Shown: positions 1 through 12,366 of the stretch, one piece after another
Layout of the letters: every line of letters begins with the position of its first letter
How positions within the stretch are numbered: position 1 is the stretch's first letter
DNA from: Himantopus leucocephalus
Taxonomy: Eukaryota; Chordata; Aves; Charadriiformes; Recurvirostridae
Length of the DNA: 64,000 bases
Direction: 5' to 3'
Assembly: GCA_003993805.1 (NCBI GenBank)
Contig: RSEF01000003.1
Coordinates: forward strand, 59,331,992 to 59,395,991
Notes under the pieces: model-generated
The model's database searches: none
What the model was told of the DNA's origin: nothing
Seen by the model: the letters and a program-made list of their open reading frames with translations, nothing else
Position numbers and translations under genes: made by a program

Positions 1-343
1 TTGTTTTATCATTCTTATACGGACAGGACTCCATGATTTTGCAGTGAGCTTGGTTACATGAGGTTTCTCTGTCCAGCTACATGCTACAGGGCTCAATGCA
101 GTTAAGTTTTGCCACAGGGTCTGACAAACACGCCTCTTAAGGAAGGATAGGGAAAGAAGTAAAAACATGAGGATTTGATCCACCTGAGGGCTGGGAAGAG
201 GCTTGCATGTGCCAAATGTACTGACACCAAGTTGCTTAATTTGATTAATCTTAAGGAGACTGGGGGAAAACAATGGTACTTTAGTCAAACTTGTACACCA
301 TGTAATGGCTTCATGTGCTACAAATAAACCACAGGCACAGATT
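1..343. other. Left edge, no feature seen
   Basis: AT-rich sequence with no long open frame, no repeat I recognise and no splice-flanked exon. It may contain the target site of the adjoining CR1 insertion, but I could not see a clear target duplication. Confidence 0.5.
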
Positions 344-830
344 CATACAATCGTAGAACAGTTTGGGTTGGAAGGGACCTTAGGTTGGAAGGTCATGTGG
401 TCCACCTCCCCCGCAATGAGCAGGGACATTTTCAACTAGATCAGGTTGCTCAGAGCCCCGTCCAACCTGACCTTGATTGTTTCCAGGGATGGCACATCTA
501 ACACCTCTCTGGGCAACCTGGATCAGTGTTTCACCACCCTTATTGTAAAAAAATTCTCCCTTTTATCTAATCTAAATCTACCGTCTTTTATTTTAAAGCC
601 ATTACCCCTTGTCCTATCACAAAAGTTCCCGTCTTTTCTGTAGGCCCCCTTTAAGTACTGGAAGGCCACAATACAGTCTACCCAGAGCCTTCTCTTCTCC
701 AGGCTGAACAACCCCAACTCTCTCAGCCTGTCCTCATAGGAGAGGTGCTCCAGCCCTCTGATGATTTTTTGGCCCCCCTCTGGACCGGCTCCAACAGGTC
801 CGTGTCTTTCCTGGTGTTATAGAAATCACA
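344..830 (-). mobile_element. CR1 LINE fragment, 5'-truncated 3' tail
   Basis: The plus strand reads as the reverse complement of a CR1 3' end. It begins with a degenerate form of the CR1 terminal octamer region, then the block around GTTTGGGTTGGAAGGGACC at about 363-381. The usual 3' UTR landmarks follow: a 'gggcaacctg' block near 510, 'ttctcttctccaggctgaac' near 690, and 'ctctcagcctgtcctcatag' near 720. The insertion is therefore on the minus strand, with its 3' end at the left. Only about 490 bp remain and no reverse transcriptase is left, the normal outcome of incomplete target-primed reverse transcription. The right boundary is approximate. The identification rests on recalled CR1 consensus features, not an alignment. 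Confidence 0.9.
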
Positions 831-1828
831 GTGCCGCAGTTACAAGATAAGCTACAGGAGATCTTCCAACAGTAGTCCCACTTAACCTTGCCACTCGCAA
901 GGACAGTCATTTATTTTCTTTCTGTAACTCGTTCGCAGGCACAAACATAAGCGTGTGCACAGCTAATGCATCTAACCAGCATGTTCAACCCTTTCACACT
1001 GCACATGCAGTCGATTCAGTATTTGCCTGTGGCTGCCAGGATCATCACTGAAGTTTGGCTGCCCTCCCTGAAGTCCTGCTGCTTTGGACGTCTCCGTTGT
1101 AGTATGTAAGACATTTGGGGCAAGGGAACAGATGCTTCTGCAAGGTCCTTTTATCTAGTGAAATGGAAGTACTGCACTAGTAAACAGGTACCTGTAAGAG
1201 CACACTGAAATTGGGACAAAGGTAAAATGCATTTATTTTGCATTTCATAGTGTAAGTTCTTCTTCTTTGAGAAAAAAAAAAAAAAAGATTGGGTAGAAAG
1301 TAAAAAGGAACTAATAAAGTTAGGAAATTGGGCAACATGATGGAGGATCTAGTTCAATAAAAGCAGAATGTGCCAGTGTAGAAAAATGTAAACTCCATGC
1401 ATATGTTGATGGCTTCTATTAACATCTCAGATTGGGCATTTTTATGACCAGTTCAGTGAAGAATTCTGTTTTGTTTTCAGCAGTGATCAGAACAGCAAAA
1501 TCAACTGCTTGAAATGTTTGAATGTAAAAGATGAGTACTGGAGAAGTTTTGGGAAACTAGAGAAAAACAATACAGCCCCAGTTCCAGGGCTGGGGAGAAG
1601 GACACTGAACCAGATGATCGTTTCATTTCCTGTCTTTATTCCTCTCCTAGAAAGATGGAAAACATCATTACATGCGGAAATGGCAGTGGAGCCATGACCT
1701 CTAAGCAATGGAGCATTCTGAAGGCTAGATTTTTGCCATGATCCTGAAATGAAGCTTTCAACAACTAGGCATGGAGAGAATTGCAAAATTTAAAAATTAA
1801 AATAAAATAAAACAACAAAAACATAGAA

Positions 1829-1882
1829 GAAAAAGAAAGAAAAGGAAAAGAAAGAAAGAAAGAAAGAAAGAAAGAGAGACAG
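1829..1882. repeat. (GAAA)n purine microsatellite
   Basis: A run of GAAA units with interruptions, ending in a short GAGA/CAGA stretch. It is all purine for about 50 bp on the plus strand, and so could vary in length between individuals. Confidence 0.9.
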
Positions 1883-4800
1883 ACACTGTAATGTATTTGA
1901 GTTTGAACACGGACTTCCTATGCAGTACAGAAAGACTGAGAAGTTTGTTGACATCTCAGTAGTTATATCCAAGCCTCTAAGATGCTAATATCTAAGCTGC
2001 TAACAATGGTGCTAACCAGAGTGCAGCTTTGGGTGGGAGCTGCACTGGCACCTGGGGTTGGCTCCCCTCACCTCAGAGGCTGCCCTGTCTCCACAGTACC
2101 TCAGCAACTGCAAAACTCAGAGATGCTAAATGCAGTAGAGACCCAGTTGTACACACTTGGTAGAGCTAATGAATATAACCTCTGAAATTAATTTTCTGCA
2201 CAGGTTTCCCTTGCTCACATTGTGCAGCCTTTCAATTGTGCCTTTTTCCCAGGATATACCTGAGGAAATATGCAGTTTATATTATCAGCTTTAAAGCTCT
2301 CATTTAACATGGCAACTACTCACCTGTTTAAACACATGCATGCTTGGACCCAGGCCCAAGTCACCGTGTTCAGGTCTATATACTATTAATTACCAATAAG
2401 ATGTATTTGCCCCTACTATCAATATGTTACTGACAGATTGGAGGAAGCCCAGGAGAAGCTGGAGTTTTTTGAGCAATATAAAAATATCTCAAAACTTTAG
2501 GAAAGTCTCAAAAGACTTTGCTAAAGAGAATCATTTAAAGTGGAGAGATGGAGTGTGGTTAAGAGATGAATAAGGAAGGAAGATTGGAGGAGCAAAAATT
2601 GAAGTTTCTTTAATTTGAGGATATGGAGTAGAACAGAAAGTAGAGTAGACAAACAGAAGACCAGTGGAAAGAAAGAGTATGTCTGTCAATGGAACATATT
2701 TAAATTACAGGCTAATCTCACAAAGCTTGGACTAAAGTATGTAAACCTTCTGAGCAAGGATCCGAAACAGAGTAAGAATAAATGGCAGCAGCCAGAACTG
2801 GTGATTGCCCAGAGCTCGTGGATCCCCAACTTCTATGACGGTGTGAACATCTTATAATGTTATTAATTGACAGCACTGTCTCATTGTCAGTCCTGAGCAT
2901 TCCTATTAGGTACACCAGACAGGATGAAGCAGAATAATACTGACAAAAATCACGTACCATAGGCACCTGAGAACTCTCTGTGGGAAAGGAGGAAAAAGTA
3001 ACAGCTGAGACATCACTGATTATGAACTGAATCTTAGGCATCAGACCAATACACTTTTCCCAGCAAGAAACAGATAGTAGAGGCAGAAAAGAAAATAGAA
3101 ATTAGAGTCAGTGAAAAAGAAAAAGGTGGACCACTATCACATTCATGTGTAAGGGAAATTTTCTTCTCCAAAAAGGAATATCATCATAGTGATGAATGAG
3201 TTATTAAAATAGAGATTGTCTATGTTTTGTCCAATCCACTTTTAATTATTTGAGCCACGTTTTCTTCTGTGAACATGTTCTTCTATATCATTATACAGCA
3301 CCTCTATTAAAACCCGCCAATATCTTCTACTGCTTACTTTCACCCTGATATTCCCAGTGATAATTCTCTGAAAAACCCTAAATAATGTGTCTGTCCTTGC
3401 TGTTCACAGTCTTAAAGTGTTTATTCATCATGATTTCAGATGTAATTTGTTGGACAAGCTAGATAAATTTTATTCTCTTAATATTATGTCATAAAGCAGT
3501 TCTTCTTGTCTCCTCATGATGTTCCATTTTCTTTGATTTATCTGCATTTTCACTGACATAATGAGGTTTCTAGAAAACAATGCATGATTCTATGTATGCC
3601 CTCATCCATGCCAAAAGTTAAACAGAATCTCTGAATAAAGCTGAACACTACAAAACACTGCTGCTTTTCAATAGGGGGTTATGTCAAGTTCCACCTCTCC
3701 TCCAAAAGTCAGAATTTCAACTACTTCCCACATTTCCAAAGTATTAAAAATATTTCACTCCACTGTAATAATTTATGAGATTTTTGAGCTTCACTGGTGG
3801 CACTGACTTGTTTTCCAAGTGTTGGATTTGATACTTGTTGCCCTATATATTCCAGATGGTTGCCATATAAGGACAACTTACTAATTAAGGGGAAACTTTC
3901 ACAAAATCTTCACAGTATTGCTAGAAATTTGGCCTCTTTCTCACTGGGCATGCTGAATTTTCAGGCAGACCAGTAAGTAGGACTTTCTAAAGTTCAGTAA
4001 ATAGAGGGAGCCTGGGGCAGAGCGTCCTGCTTCCTCTGTAGAGAGCTCTGACTCTTGAAAGCTTTCCTCTGCATCATCTACCTGGGAAAAAAACTCTCTA
4101 ACACCTGCCTGGCTTTAAATCTGTGAATAGAGCAGTGACTTTGATGGGAAAATCCAGATGCTTACCTTTGAGTATACTTTGAAGTGTTTTGCTAAATCAG
4201 TGCCTAAGGACAAAGGAAACAGTTCAGAAAGTGCAATAACAGCAGAGAGCCAATGTCCATAACCTGAAATGAACTCAAAACATTTTAGCTTGGCTATTTA
4301 TTTACTTCAATATTCACACATAACTGTAATTCCTGCAGTGAAAATTACTGCAATGATGTGATATGCAAGAACAGTCTCGTGATATTTTCTGCACGTGTAA
4401 AAGTGGAAAACTCACAAGGGAATTTGATCTTGAAAGATTTTTAGCCTGATTTCTAAACTAAAATGCTTTGTTGTGCTTTTGGATTAGCTTCAAAAAATGT
4501 TGATACCTCCTTCTGAGATTCACCAACCAGTGCTAATGCAATGATCACAGTTTCAGTTTTAAGCTTTTACTAAAGAGAAAAAGAAGACAGAAGACTTTCC
4601 TTGTGTGAGGGGAAGAGGGAGAACAAATCCACTGATTCACCGGTATCAACTAGTTTGCATCAAGGAAAACCAAATATTTTTCATGTTGCCCTTAATTTCT
4701 CAGCCACCACTGCCATTTCCCTACCACTCCCCATCAGTTTCACTCTGAGGATGCATCATGAGGCTGCATAGGGACAGGCATATCATGCACACATCCCTGG

Positions 4801-5908
4801 AAAAATGCTTGGCAAATCTGGCTTTTCAGTTTTGCATTCACTTGCCAAAAAATATTCCCTCGTCCCCCAAGCCCTCCCTCTGCCATGCCTAATTTAATTT
4901 CAAAAGTCAGAAGCTTAACAGGGACATAAGCTTCGTAAACATGCTGTCATCTAACAAGGAATGTAAATTCAAAGCTTGTAATTATGATTTTCTTTAGGTA
5001 CAGAAAAGACTGTGCAATCTTCTAGATATTTTTGTCCACAAGTGCTAATAGGCTTCACATGGCTGATGGGGACTTTCACCCCCCCAAAAAAAAACAGATA
5101 ACAGGGGTTTTCACAACCCTGCCTTGCCAACAAGACATGAGGCTTTTGTCTCTGATGCCAGCAGTTCTGAGTTGTATAAATATTCCACATTTCAGTACAA
5201 CAAGAAGCTGAATGACTCTGTAGAGAGCTCAGGGCAAATGAGAGTTACTGACCTGCTATTTCTATAACTCGGTTATTTTAACTCTCAAAGGGGACTTGCA
5301 TACACTGAATTTTCAGGTTTTAAGTACAGAGTAAAACTCACTTTCAAAGACGTCCCCTCTGCACCTTCCTTTATTTCAAGTCCTCAGAACCTTCAGGATG
5401 CACATTTTATGAGTGTGAATACATGTGTGTACGTTTGGGAAAGAGGAAAGAAAATGATAGAGATATTATTCATTTTAATCACTAATTTTGAAACAGTTGG
5501 TGAGACTAGACTGTCTTATTTAAGCACAACGATTTTGTGCCTTTGTTTTTCCTCCTGTGTGGAATTCTTGTTTAAAATGAGACTTAAGTATTTGCCAATA
5601 GTCCACAGTAAATACTTTTTTTTTTTGGTCTTTTTGTACTGGTATGATGACTGGCCTTCTTTCCCCTTCAGTAATCACTGTCTAAAAAAAGAAAACCTCC
5701 AGGAGCACTTCACTTCTGTCCCTTCCCCCTGGCAGAATGCCCAGCCTCAGTATGATGCTTTTAAACCCTTCCCCCCACAGACACAAGGTTTCCACCACAT
5801 TATTATCCTGCACAGCGGAGGGGGGGAGGCAGGGCTGTGGGATATGATACCGTTCAAGCAGAGATACACGGAGACAGCTCTTCAGACTGCCCAACGCTTC
5901 GCGTTCTG

Positions 5909-5922
5909 TACGTGTGCACGTA
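5909..5922. repeat. Short inverted repeat with two ACGTG cores
   Basis: TACGTG and CACGTA arms are separated by two bases, and a further CACGTA lies about 25 bp downstream near 5947. ACGTG is the core of hypoxia-response and some bHLH sites. CpG is rare in the surrounding sequence, which makes the cluster noticeable, but function is only inferred. Confidence 0.35.
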
Positions 5923-7712
5923 TCCTTACACACATGCACATAGGCGCACGTACCCACGCTAGAGAAATCTTTCGGTGTAACGTATTTCATAGTTGTCTTG
6001 GTTAAGAGGACTCTGCCACAACATAATGAATATACAATGAGTTCAGATTGCCAGGCAGCCTGAAGTGCATGTGTATGTGTCATGTGCACATGCAAGTGTG
6101 CTAGTTTAATGGAAATTCAGCAGTAGTTCCACTAGGCTGAGAATAACAGCCAAAAAAAAGAAACAATAAAGAGCCTTTCTATTGTTGTGCAATGGGCAAG
6201 TTCTCAGATAATCATTCTAGATGTGATACAACATTCTCCACACAAGGAAGCTACTGGGAATTGTGATGATGCACAACCATTTGGGATCCTATCCTGGATA
6301 AGCAGTGCTATCATCATCTTAAACAGTGCTGCAGATAGGTCATGAGCAGACGAAGGCTGCATTATTCAAGGCATTTGGATGGAAAAATTAAAGTCGGATT
6401 TACTGCGAGGAATCCTTTCAGTGTTGTAGCTTTATCAGTCACCCAGAGAATCAATATGTTTTTGCTATATCACTTTTACTGCTGCAGTAAGGCAAAGATC
6501 TTTTGTGATAAACTGTAGTTTATTTTTTTCATTCTTGTTCCCAAGTGAGCAGTCCACACAGGTCATTCAAAGCTAAGTGTCTTGCTTGCTTCCTTGCAGC
6601 CCAGTTCTAGTTTTCTGGGTATTAGCGCAAAGAAATTGCCCAGAAAAGCTAAATATGACTGTGTTCTCTTTGAGCTGATGGTAACAGCATAAAACAATTG
6701 AGTCTGATATTTTTATTTTAACTTGCTCATAGCACAGTTTCAATAGAGAACAAAATAAATATAGAGACAAGCGTACCTAACAAGAATTAAGATAACCTGT
6801 GAAATGTCGCTAGATGAGAAGATACAGTATTACTGCTTATCCAGGGAAATGCTGAGGCTGTGGTCAATGACACCAAATGTGCAAAAGCAGCGTTGGCTTA
6901 AACTGTCCCCCCCCCCCGCTCCCAGCTGCTTGTTCCTGTTTCCATCACCACAACCATTTGCAGGGTTGCACCGTGAATCAAATTGGGAAACTGATCCAAT
7001 TAAAAAAAAAACCAAACCCACACCAAAAACCAAACAATAAAACAATAGAGATGGGAGCAGATAGACAAAATCAACCGCTGAGGCCAGAACTCCCACTAAT
7101 TATTTTTTTTTATCATCAAATCACAGTCTTAGGCTACATTTCCACATGACTTTTAGATGCTGTGTAAGATATGGTCATGCTACACAATATGCCTCCTTCC
7201 ACAAACAGCTACAAACTCTCCTTTTGTGTCACCTCAGCTGTTTGTGTGGTTGTACTCTAAAGCCGGATCTGAGAAAGGAACTTCCTTTACAGGTTGGGTT
7301 TTTTAAGGGTTTGGGTTGGGGTTTTTTTCCTGGAAAAAAGGCAGTGGGTTTGTTTTTTAAGTAGATGATTTGGGAGGCCTGGTTGAGCGTGCGGCCGGGC
7401 CAGTGAAAGGAGTATCTGCTGACAGGGGGGGAAGGAAAGTGAGCAGGGCGCTGGGGGCAAGGCAGGAGGAAGAGCTGCCACCAGTGGAAGCCTCCTGAGC
7501 AACCCTGGCCCCAACATGCGGTTTCCCACACGCAAATTCAGCTGCAGGCACCACACTCACCCTGAAGTTCAACACAACCATTTCACTGCTCAGGCACGAG
7601 CCAAGCCCTTACAAGACCTTTTACACAGGCAAATCTACCACTGAATTCAATGCCCACCTATACCGAGCCAAGATCAATAGCAAAACTAAGACGTGAACTT
7701 CAAGAGAGCTGG

Positions 7713-7741
7713 ATACTGCTTGATACTGCTTGATGCAGTAT
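7713..7741. repeat. Tandem 10-bp repeat with inverted partner
   Basis: ATACTGCTTG occurs twice in tandem and is followed at once by ATGCAGTAT, whose GCAGTAT pairs with the ATACTGC of either unit. This gives a short slipped or hairpin-capable structure. It probably arose by replication slippage. Confidence 0.6.
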
Positions 7742-8164
7742 GAACACAAGCGTTTCCCAAATCATCCACCACAGCCTTGGGGCTGAGCCAATTAGCGGAC
7801 CAGGTGAAAAACCTGACCACACCTTTTGCATTTGGAGCCGCCTGCATTCAGATGATTAGCTGGGTAAGGTGAGGACAGAAAGCTAAATGTTGACTCTGCA
7901 CTCAGTCAATCAAATCTTGCAGCTAAATAAGAAGGATGCCTTGGGCAAGACCTAGTCGACCCAGATTTCAAGACTGTGCAAATACTCTAATCCTGTTTAT
8001 CTGCTACCTCTCTCAGGGAAAAGCAAATCCTCAGTGGACTCTCAAAGCCCTTCTCCTGTTCGTTAGCGTTACTTTTGGCCAGTTAAGGAACAGAAGCAGA
8101 GAGCAGAGCCACTTCTGTGGCCAGTCACCAGCAGTTTGAATCCCAAATAGCAAACACTTGCAGC

Positions 8165-8178
8165 GGGGGGGGGGGGGN
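8165..8178. repeat. Poly-G run of 13 ending in an ambiguous base
   Basis: Thirteen consecutive G bases end in a single N at 8178 and are followed by A-rich sequence. Long G runs are hard to sequence, and the N probably marks an unresolved homopolymer or a closed gap. Unlike the other three N positions in this window, no flanking duplication is visible. Confidence 0.85.
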
Positions 8179-9490
8179 AAAAAGAGGGTCTGCTCTCATC
8201 CTGAGCACAAAGAAAAAAACTAAATTCCTTATGTCAGTGACCAGAGGACCCAAATGGCATCTCAGAAAGCATTTAACGTTAGTTGGAAATCCCTTTCGCT
8301 CTAAAGCAGATATAAAACAAAACCAGATTACGATTACAGGGACTCAGATGTCCACAGAAGTGTCTACTCACAAGCAGCATCCATGATCCTCACTGTAAAT
8401 CTAGTATTAATTTAAAAATGAAGGTTTTCATTATAACTACTACTATTGGAGCTCCTAAGCAACTGTGTGGAACAGCATTGACTTAGTAGAGAAAGGAAGG
8501 GCTGTGAAATTAAGACCAGAAACAAAATGACCCATGTACTATTAAAATGCAAAAGGTTGAACCCTTTTGCAAGAGAATTGCATTTAGAATGTGAAATAAA
8601 GGTTGTCCCTCATCTGCAGTAAGATTTCCCTCATGTATCCTGCCTGCCACGAAGCGCCGGGCTCTGAACTGGGGCGGCGAGCTGCCCACTCTCCTCTGGT
8701 GGGAAGAAGTACAGGTTTAGCAGCCCTTCAGGCAAGGAGGGAGGGGAGACAGGAGGCCCAGAAATTCAAGCCAGTTCCTTTCCGTTCAAAATCCCAAGCA
8801 TTGTCTCCTGCTTCCGTAACAAACAGCGCTTGTGTCTACTCCAGTAAAATGAAGATGTCAAATATCCTCTTTTTTCCCCTTTCTTTTCTCTTCCAGGACT
8901 CGACAGGGTCCAGCAAAGCAGTGTAACACTACCCTGTTTTAGACTGTGCAAAGTCTGTTTACCAAGGCTGAAAGGAATTTAGTACATACTCCCTCCCCCA
9001 GGATTTGCAGGGCTTGAGAAGGGCTGAACCAGGCAGGGGAAGAACTAGAGAGTTAAGAAAAAGAACTATGAAGCAGGCAATTTTGTTTAACACATGACTT
9101 TTTATTTCATTCTTTAATGCCTGGACTAAAGCACACAAGACACAGCAAAAGCACATTTTTTATTTAAATTAGTTCCCTGGATAGATTGCCATTGCTGTTT
9201 TAAAAATACTTCCTTTTGTTAAAATTCTACACTCACACCCGAAAGGTACAGGCAGGGAATATATTTCCCTTTTAACCAGTATTTGGGGGGTCACTTTTTT
9301 TTTTTTTAACCCAAACAATTTAAGCTGCTTGATTAATGCCTCAGAGCAGCCACAAACAGCTGTATCACCACACCCGAAAGGTGCCACAAAGTGAGGCAGG
9401 GGTGCCAACAAATAGCCGGGGGCAAGAGAAAGGAAACGTGTGATTCACAGTCTCTGTAGACCAGATGAATCTCCCCTCAGAAGTGCTTGT

Positions 9491-9561
9491 CTCCATCAAT
9501 TATAGATGGAGGCCAGCCAATCAGCCAAGCTTAGACACCTGACTCTGCTGTCTGACAGCTG
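9491..9561. promoter_or_regulatory. Possible enhancer-like motif cluster
   Basis: Within 70 bp are a CTCCATC/GATGGAG inverted repeat (9491-9511) around an AATTA homeodomain core, a CCAAT box just right of it (GCCAATCAG), a CTGTCTGACAG palindrome (9548-9558) like back-to-back MEIS/TGIF sites, and an overlapping CAGCTG E-box (9556-9561). The motifs are seen directly. Regulatory function is inference, since short motifs like these also occur by chance. Confidence 0.25.
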
Positions 9562-12303
9562 GAAGCAGTAGTGGAGGGTAAGTGATAGTTTTAGGACTCA
9601 TTTCAAAATTTTACACGTCTAAGGAACATGGCAGTTCAGATGCAGACATTCTACATGGTGCAAGGCCTTGATCTCGCAAGGCACCGTGCCCTTCTCTGCA
9701 AAGTCATCAAGCAACTGAGCGTCCAGAAAATGCTCTGCATCTTTGCAAAATCAAATCCTAAATCTCAACAGTTAAAAAAAAATAATCTGAACTTACAGCC
9801 ACACCTGAATTGTTCTTAACTTAATATGACCTTCACAGATGCAAACTGAAACTTTTTTGCATGGTGAGGGTTAATTCCCGACAGACTGGAATACTAAGTT
9901 CTGTGTTGTATAAATTTGACTACACATTTGAGCGTGATTATGACTGATTTCTGAGATGAGCTACTTCTGCTGCAGCTGAAAGAGACTTTGTTATACAGTT
10001 AGGCACTATCACTTTGTGTTTGACTATACTGGCGGCAGGATGCTTAGACATGAACTGTGTTTGCTTGCAGGTGGTCATACTGTTTTAGCTACTGAGCCTA
10101 CTTGTTACAATGCAATTCAGTCTAAAAGTTTCTCTGTAGAGAGAAATAGGCTCTCCCATCTGCCTTATTTTAGACACCTAAAACTGAGATGAATCACTTC
10201 CTGAAAGTGTCTGTATTTCTCCATGGAGGGTACAGAGTGTCTTGGACAGCGGTTACATACATAAGTCAGAAGAAAAAAAATTCTTCCTGTGCTGTTGCTT
10301 TTTCCTATTGTGGCAAACTATTGTGAACATTCCAGCTAAACATTTGCATTTATGCAATAACTACAAATCGCTATAACTTATATTACAAACCCACCACAGT
10401 TCCCCCCAAGTGAATGATCATCATCTCAAGATTAACTTCCGCACCCAAGCCTAGTGGTAATTTGTGCTTCAGCCAAGCAAGACCTTTATCATATTCGCAC
10501 CGCTTTCCTTTCTGCAGGTGCACATTTACCAGCCATAGTTAGTAAGCATCATATATTTAACTATGTAGGAATAAATAATGTATAAAAAGCCTTTTTGTGA
10601 ATACTCAAGCCACATTTTCAACAGATTTACATAAAGTCACATTCACCCTGTTCTTCCTTCTTCACTTTCGATGTAACACGCATAAAATTCTCATGGGAAG
10701 CTGAATTTGAGGTTACACACTGAAATTTCCTCAGATCTTAATTTTGCTGCGTGCTGCAGTTACAAGAATAATGCTGATGTGAGTTATCTTCATCCAACCT
10801 AGAAAACAGAAACAATACCATATATATGAAGAATTACAGTTGGTAGACCCAAATAAAACACAACACAAGTCACAGACCTTTAAATATGATCAGCTTGAGT
10901 TGTTGCAGGCCAGTAGACCCACTGGCCCGAAAAGTACTTAGCCCAGCTGGACAATAATGTTAGTTGGGATCCCAAGATTCTGTCGCCATCGACAAAATAC
11001 AAGTGATAGCGATAGCAAGAAGGAAGGGAAATTTTGTTCACAGGTATTCTGTTAATGGAAACCAAGGCGTATTATCAATACAAATTATTTGCTCAGTGGT
11101 ATTTAGTAACACTAAAGCACCTCCAAAGCACCCTTATTTTTGAAAATAAAAGCACTTTGTTTCCTTTTAAGTCAATGAATGCTTTCTGGCTCACTATCTT
11201 TCCTTTTAATCTGAAAACCTTTTTTTTCAGCCATCACAGCCTAAATGTGCAACGACAGAAAACAAGTGACTCTTTTGCACTGCTCCTAGAATAACAAACA
11301 TAAAACATGAACCAGGGGAGGTTGCCACCTCAGTAATAGCCATGTGCTACCTTTTGTTGTGTTAATAATAGTCAAACATGCAAAACCTGTCAAAAAAAGC
11401 TGAAGGTCTCTTCTCTGAGACACTCTGAGGTCTTGGAGGTTTGTACTCTTTCTGTTTCAGGGTGACATGCATTGTCTTTTTGGCACTGTGATTATCTTTG
11501 CCTCATTGTCTGCCTCAGGAAAAGATATCATTTACGGTGCCACCTTTGTGACTCTTTAGTTATCGGATAACCTACTTCATAGTGGCTCTCCAGATGTTGA
11601 GAAATTTGGACTTCACTGCCACGTGGGACCTTCATGGCAATGCACCCAGTGTCAGAAAGTATTTTTGTTTTCGCTTCCCCTCTCATAGTAGATAAGCTTT
11701 ATAGAAAAACATGCCAGTAAGACACGAGGCAGACAAAAGTAGCACAACTGCTATTGCACTGTTATGTTCTTTTTTCTTCTCCCTCTCTCCAGAGATCCCC
11801 TGCCTTAGTTTTTCTCCATCATTGCACTAGATTTATTGCTCCAGTAAATTTCTGCAACAGGAGAAAAAGAAGGTACTTGAAGACCCTGGGGACTACCGGC
11901 ATGGATCCCCTGGCCACTCAGCCCTGCATCACAACAAAAGCATTCCAGAGGGTTCAATTGTTTCACCAGCCCTAAGCCAGAGCAACTGGGATGAGCAACT
12001 GAGGGGGATGGAAATACAAGGATGTGTGTTTGGAAGAGCAAGATGGAAGAAACCTCTGGAAAGAGATGGGAAGCAGGGCTGGGGATATTCATGGCCCCAA
12101 GGGAGATGCGGATAACAGGAGGAGGAGCAAAGGAGGAGTGAGGCAAAGGCTCATAGCTCTGCTGGTGAACAGTGTGCCCATAAAAGGCCTTCCCACCTTT
12201 GGGGAATGAAATGGTGCTGCCCTGTCTGTTACATCTTTTGTTTGACTTTGAATTCAAGCGAAACATTATCTCTCTCTCTTTTCAGATATTACTTAGCTTG
12301 GCT

Positions 12304-12366
12304 GTGTGCTGTAGTGAAATACAGTACATGACTGTTTTACCTCTTTCACTACAGTAATTTGCACAC
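12304..12366. ncRNA. Pre-miRNA-like hairpin candidate
   Basis: A 63-nt segment can fold into one hairpin. GTGTGC at 12304-12309 pairs with GCACAC at 12361-12366. Inside that, TGTAGTGAAA at 12310-12319 pairs perfectly with TTTCACTACA at 12344-12353, leaving a 7-nt bulge (GTAATTT) on the 3' arm. In the loop, ACAGT and ACTGT can form a further small stem. The stem length and overall size are like a vertebrate pre-miRNA, but I do not recognise a known miRNA. The strand is undetermined. A decayed miniature inverted-repeat transposon or chance would look the same. Confidence 0.3.

Larger units (their letters stand above)
831..8164. other. Non-coding stretch, no gene supported
   Basis: No exon, RNA gene or large repeat can be supported here. 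It holds a 15-base A run (about 1272-1286), the GAAA microsatellite at 1829-1882, a C run at 6907-6917, and a pair of 10-bp direct repeats at 7713-7732. The longest open frame in the window (198 codons, plus strand, 5409-6005) lies here. Its translation has low-complexity hydrophobic and His/Thr-rich patches, no recognisable domain and a start in an AT-rich context, so I treat it as chance. The segment at about 7380-7560 is moderately GC-rich. Confidence 0.5.

Noticed and set aside
5409..6005. 198-codon open frame on the plus strand
   Set aside because: Longest open frame, but the translation is patchy and low in complexity, partly from T-rich and CA-rich DNA. No domain, no splice-flanked structure. 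Chance is the simplest reading in 64 kb read in six frames.
11805..12266. 153-codon open frame on the minus strand
   Set aside because: Ser/Pro/His-rich translation caused by the purine-rich opposite strand; no domain.
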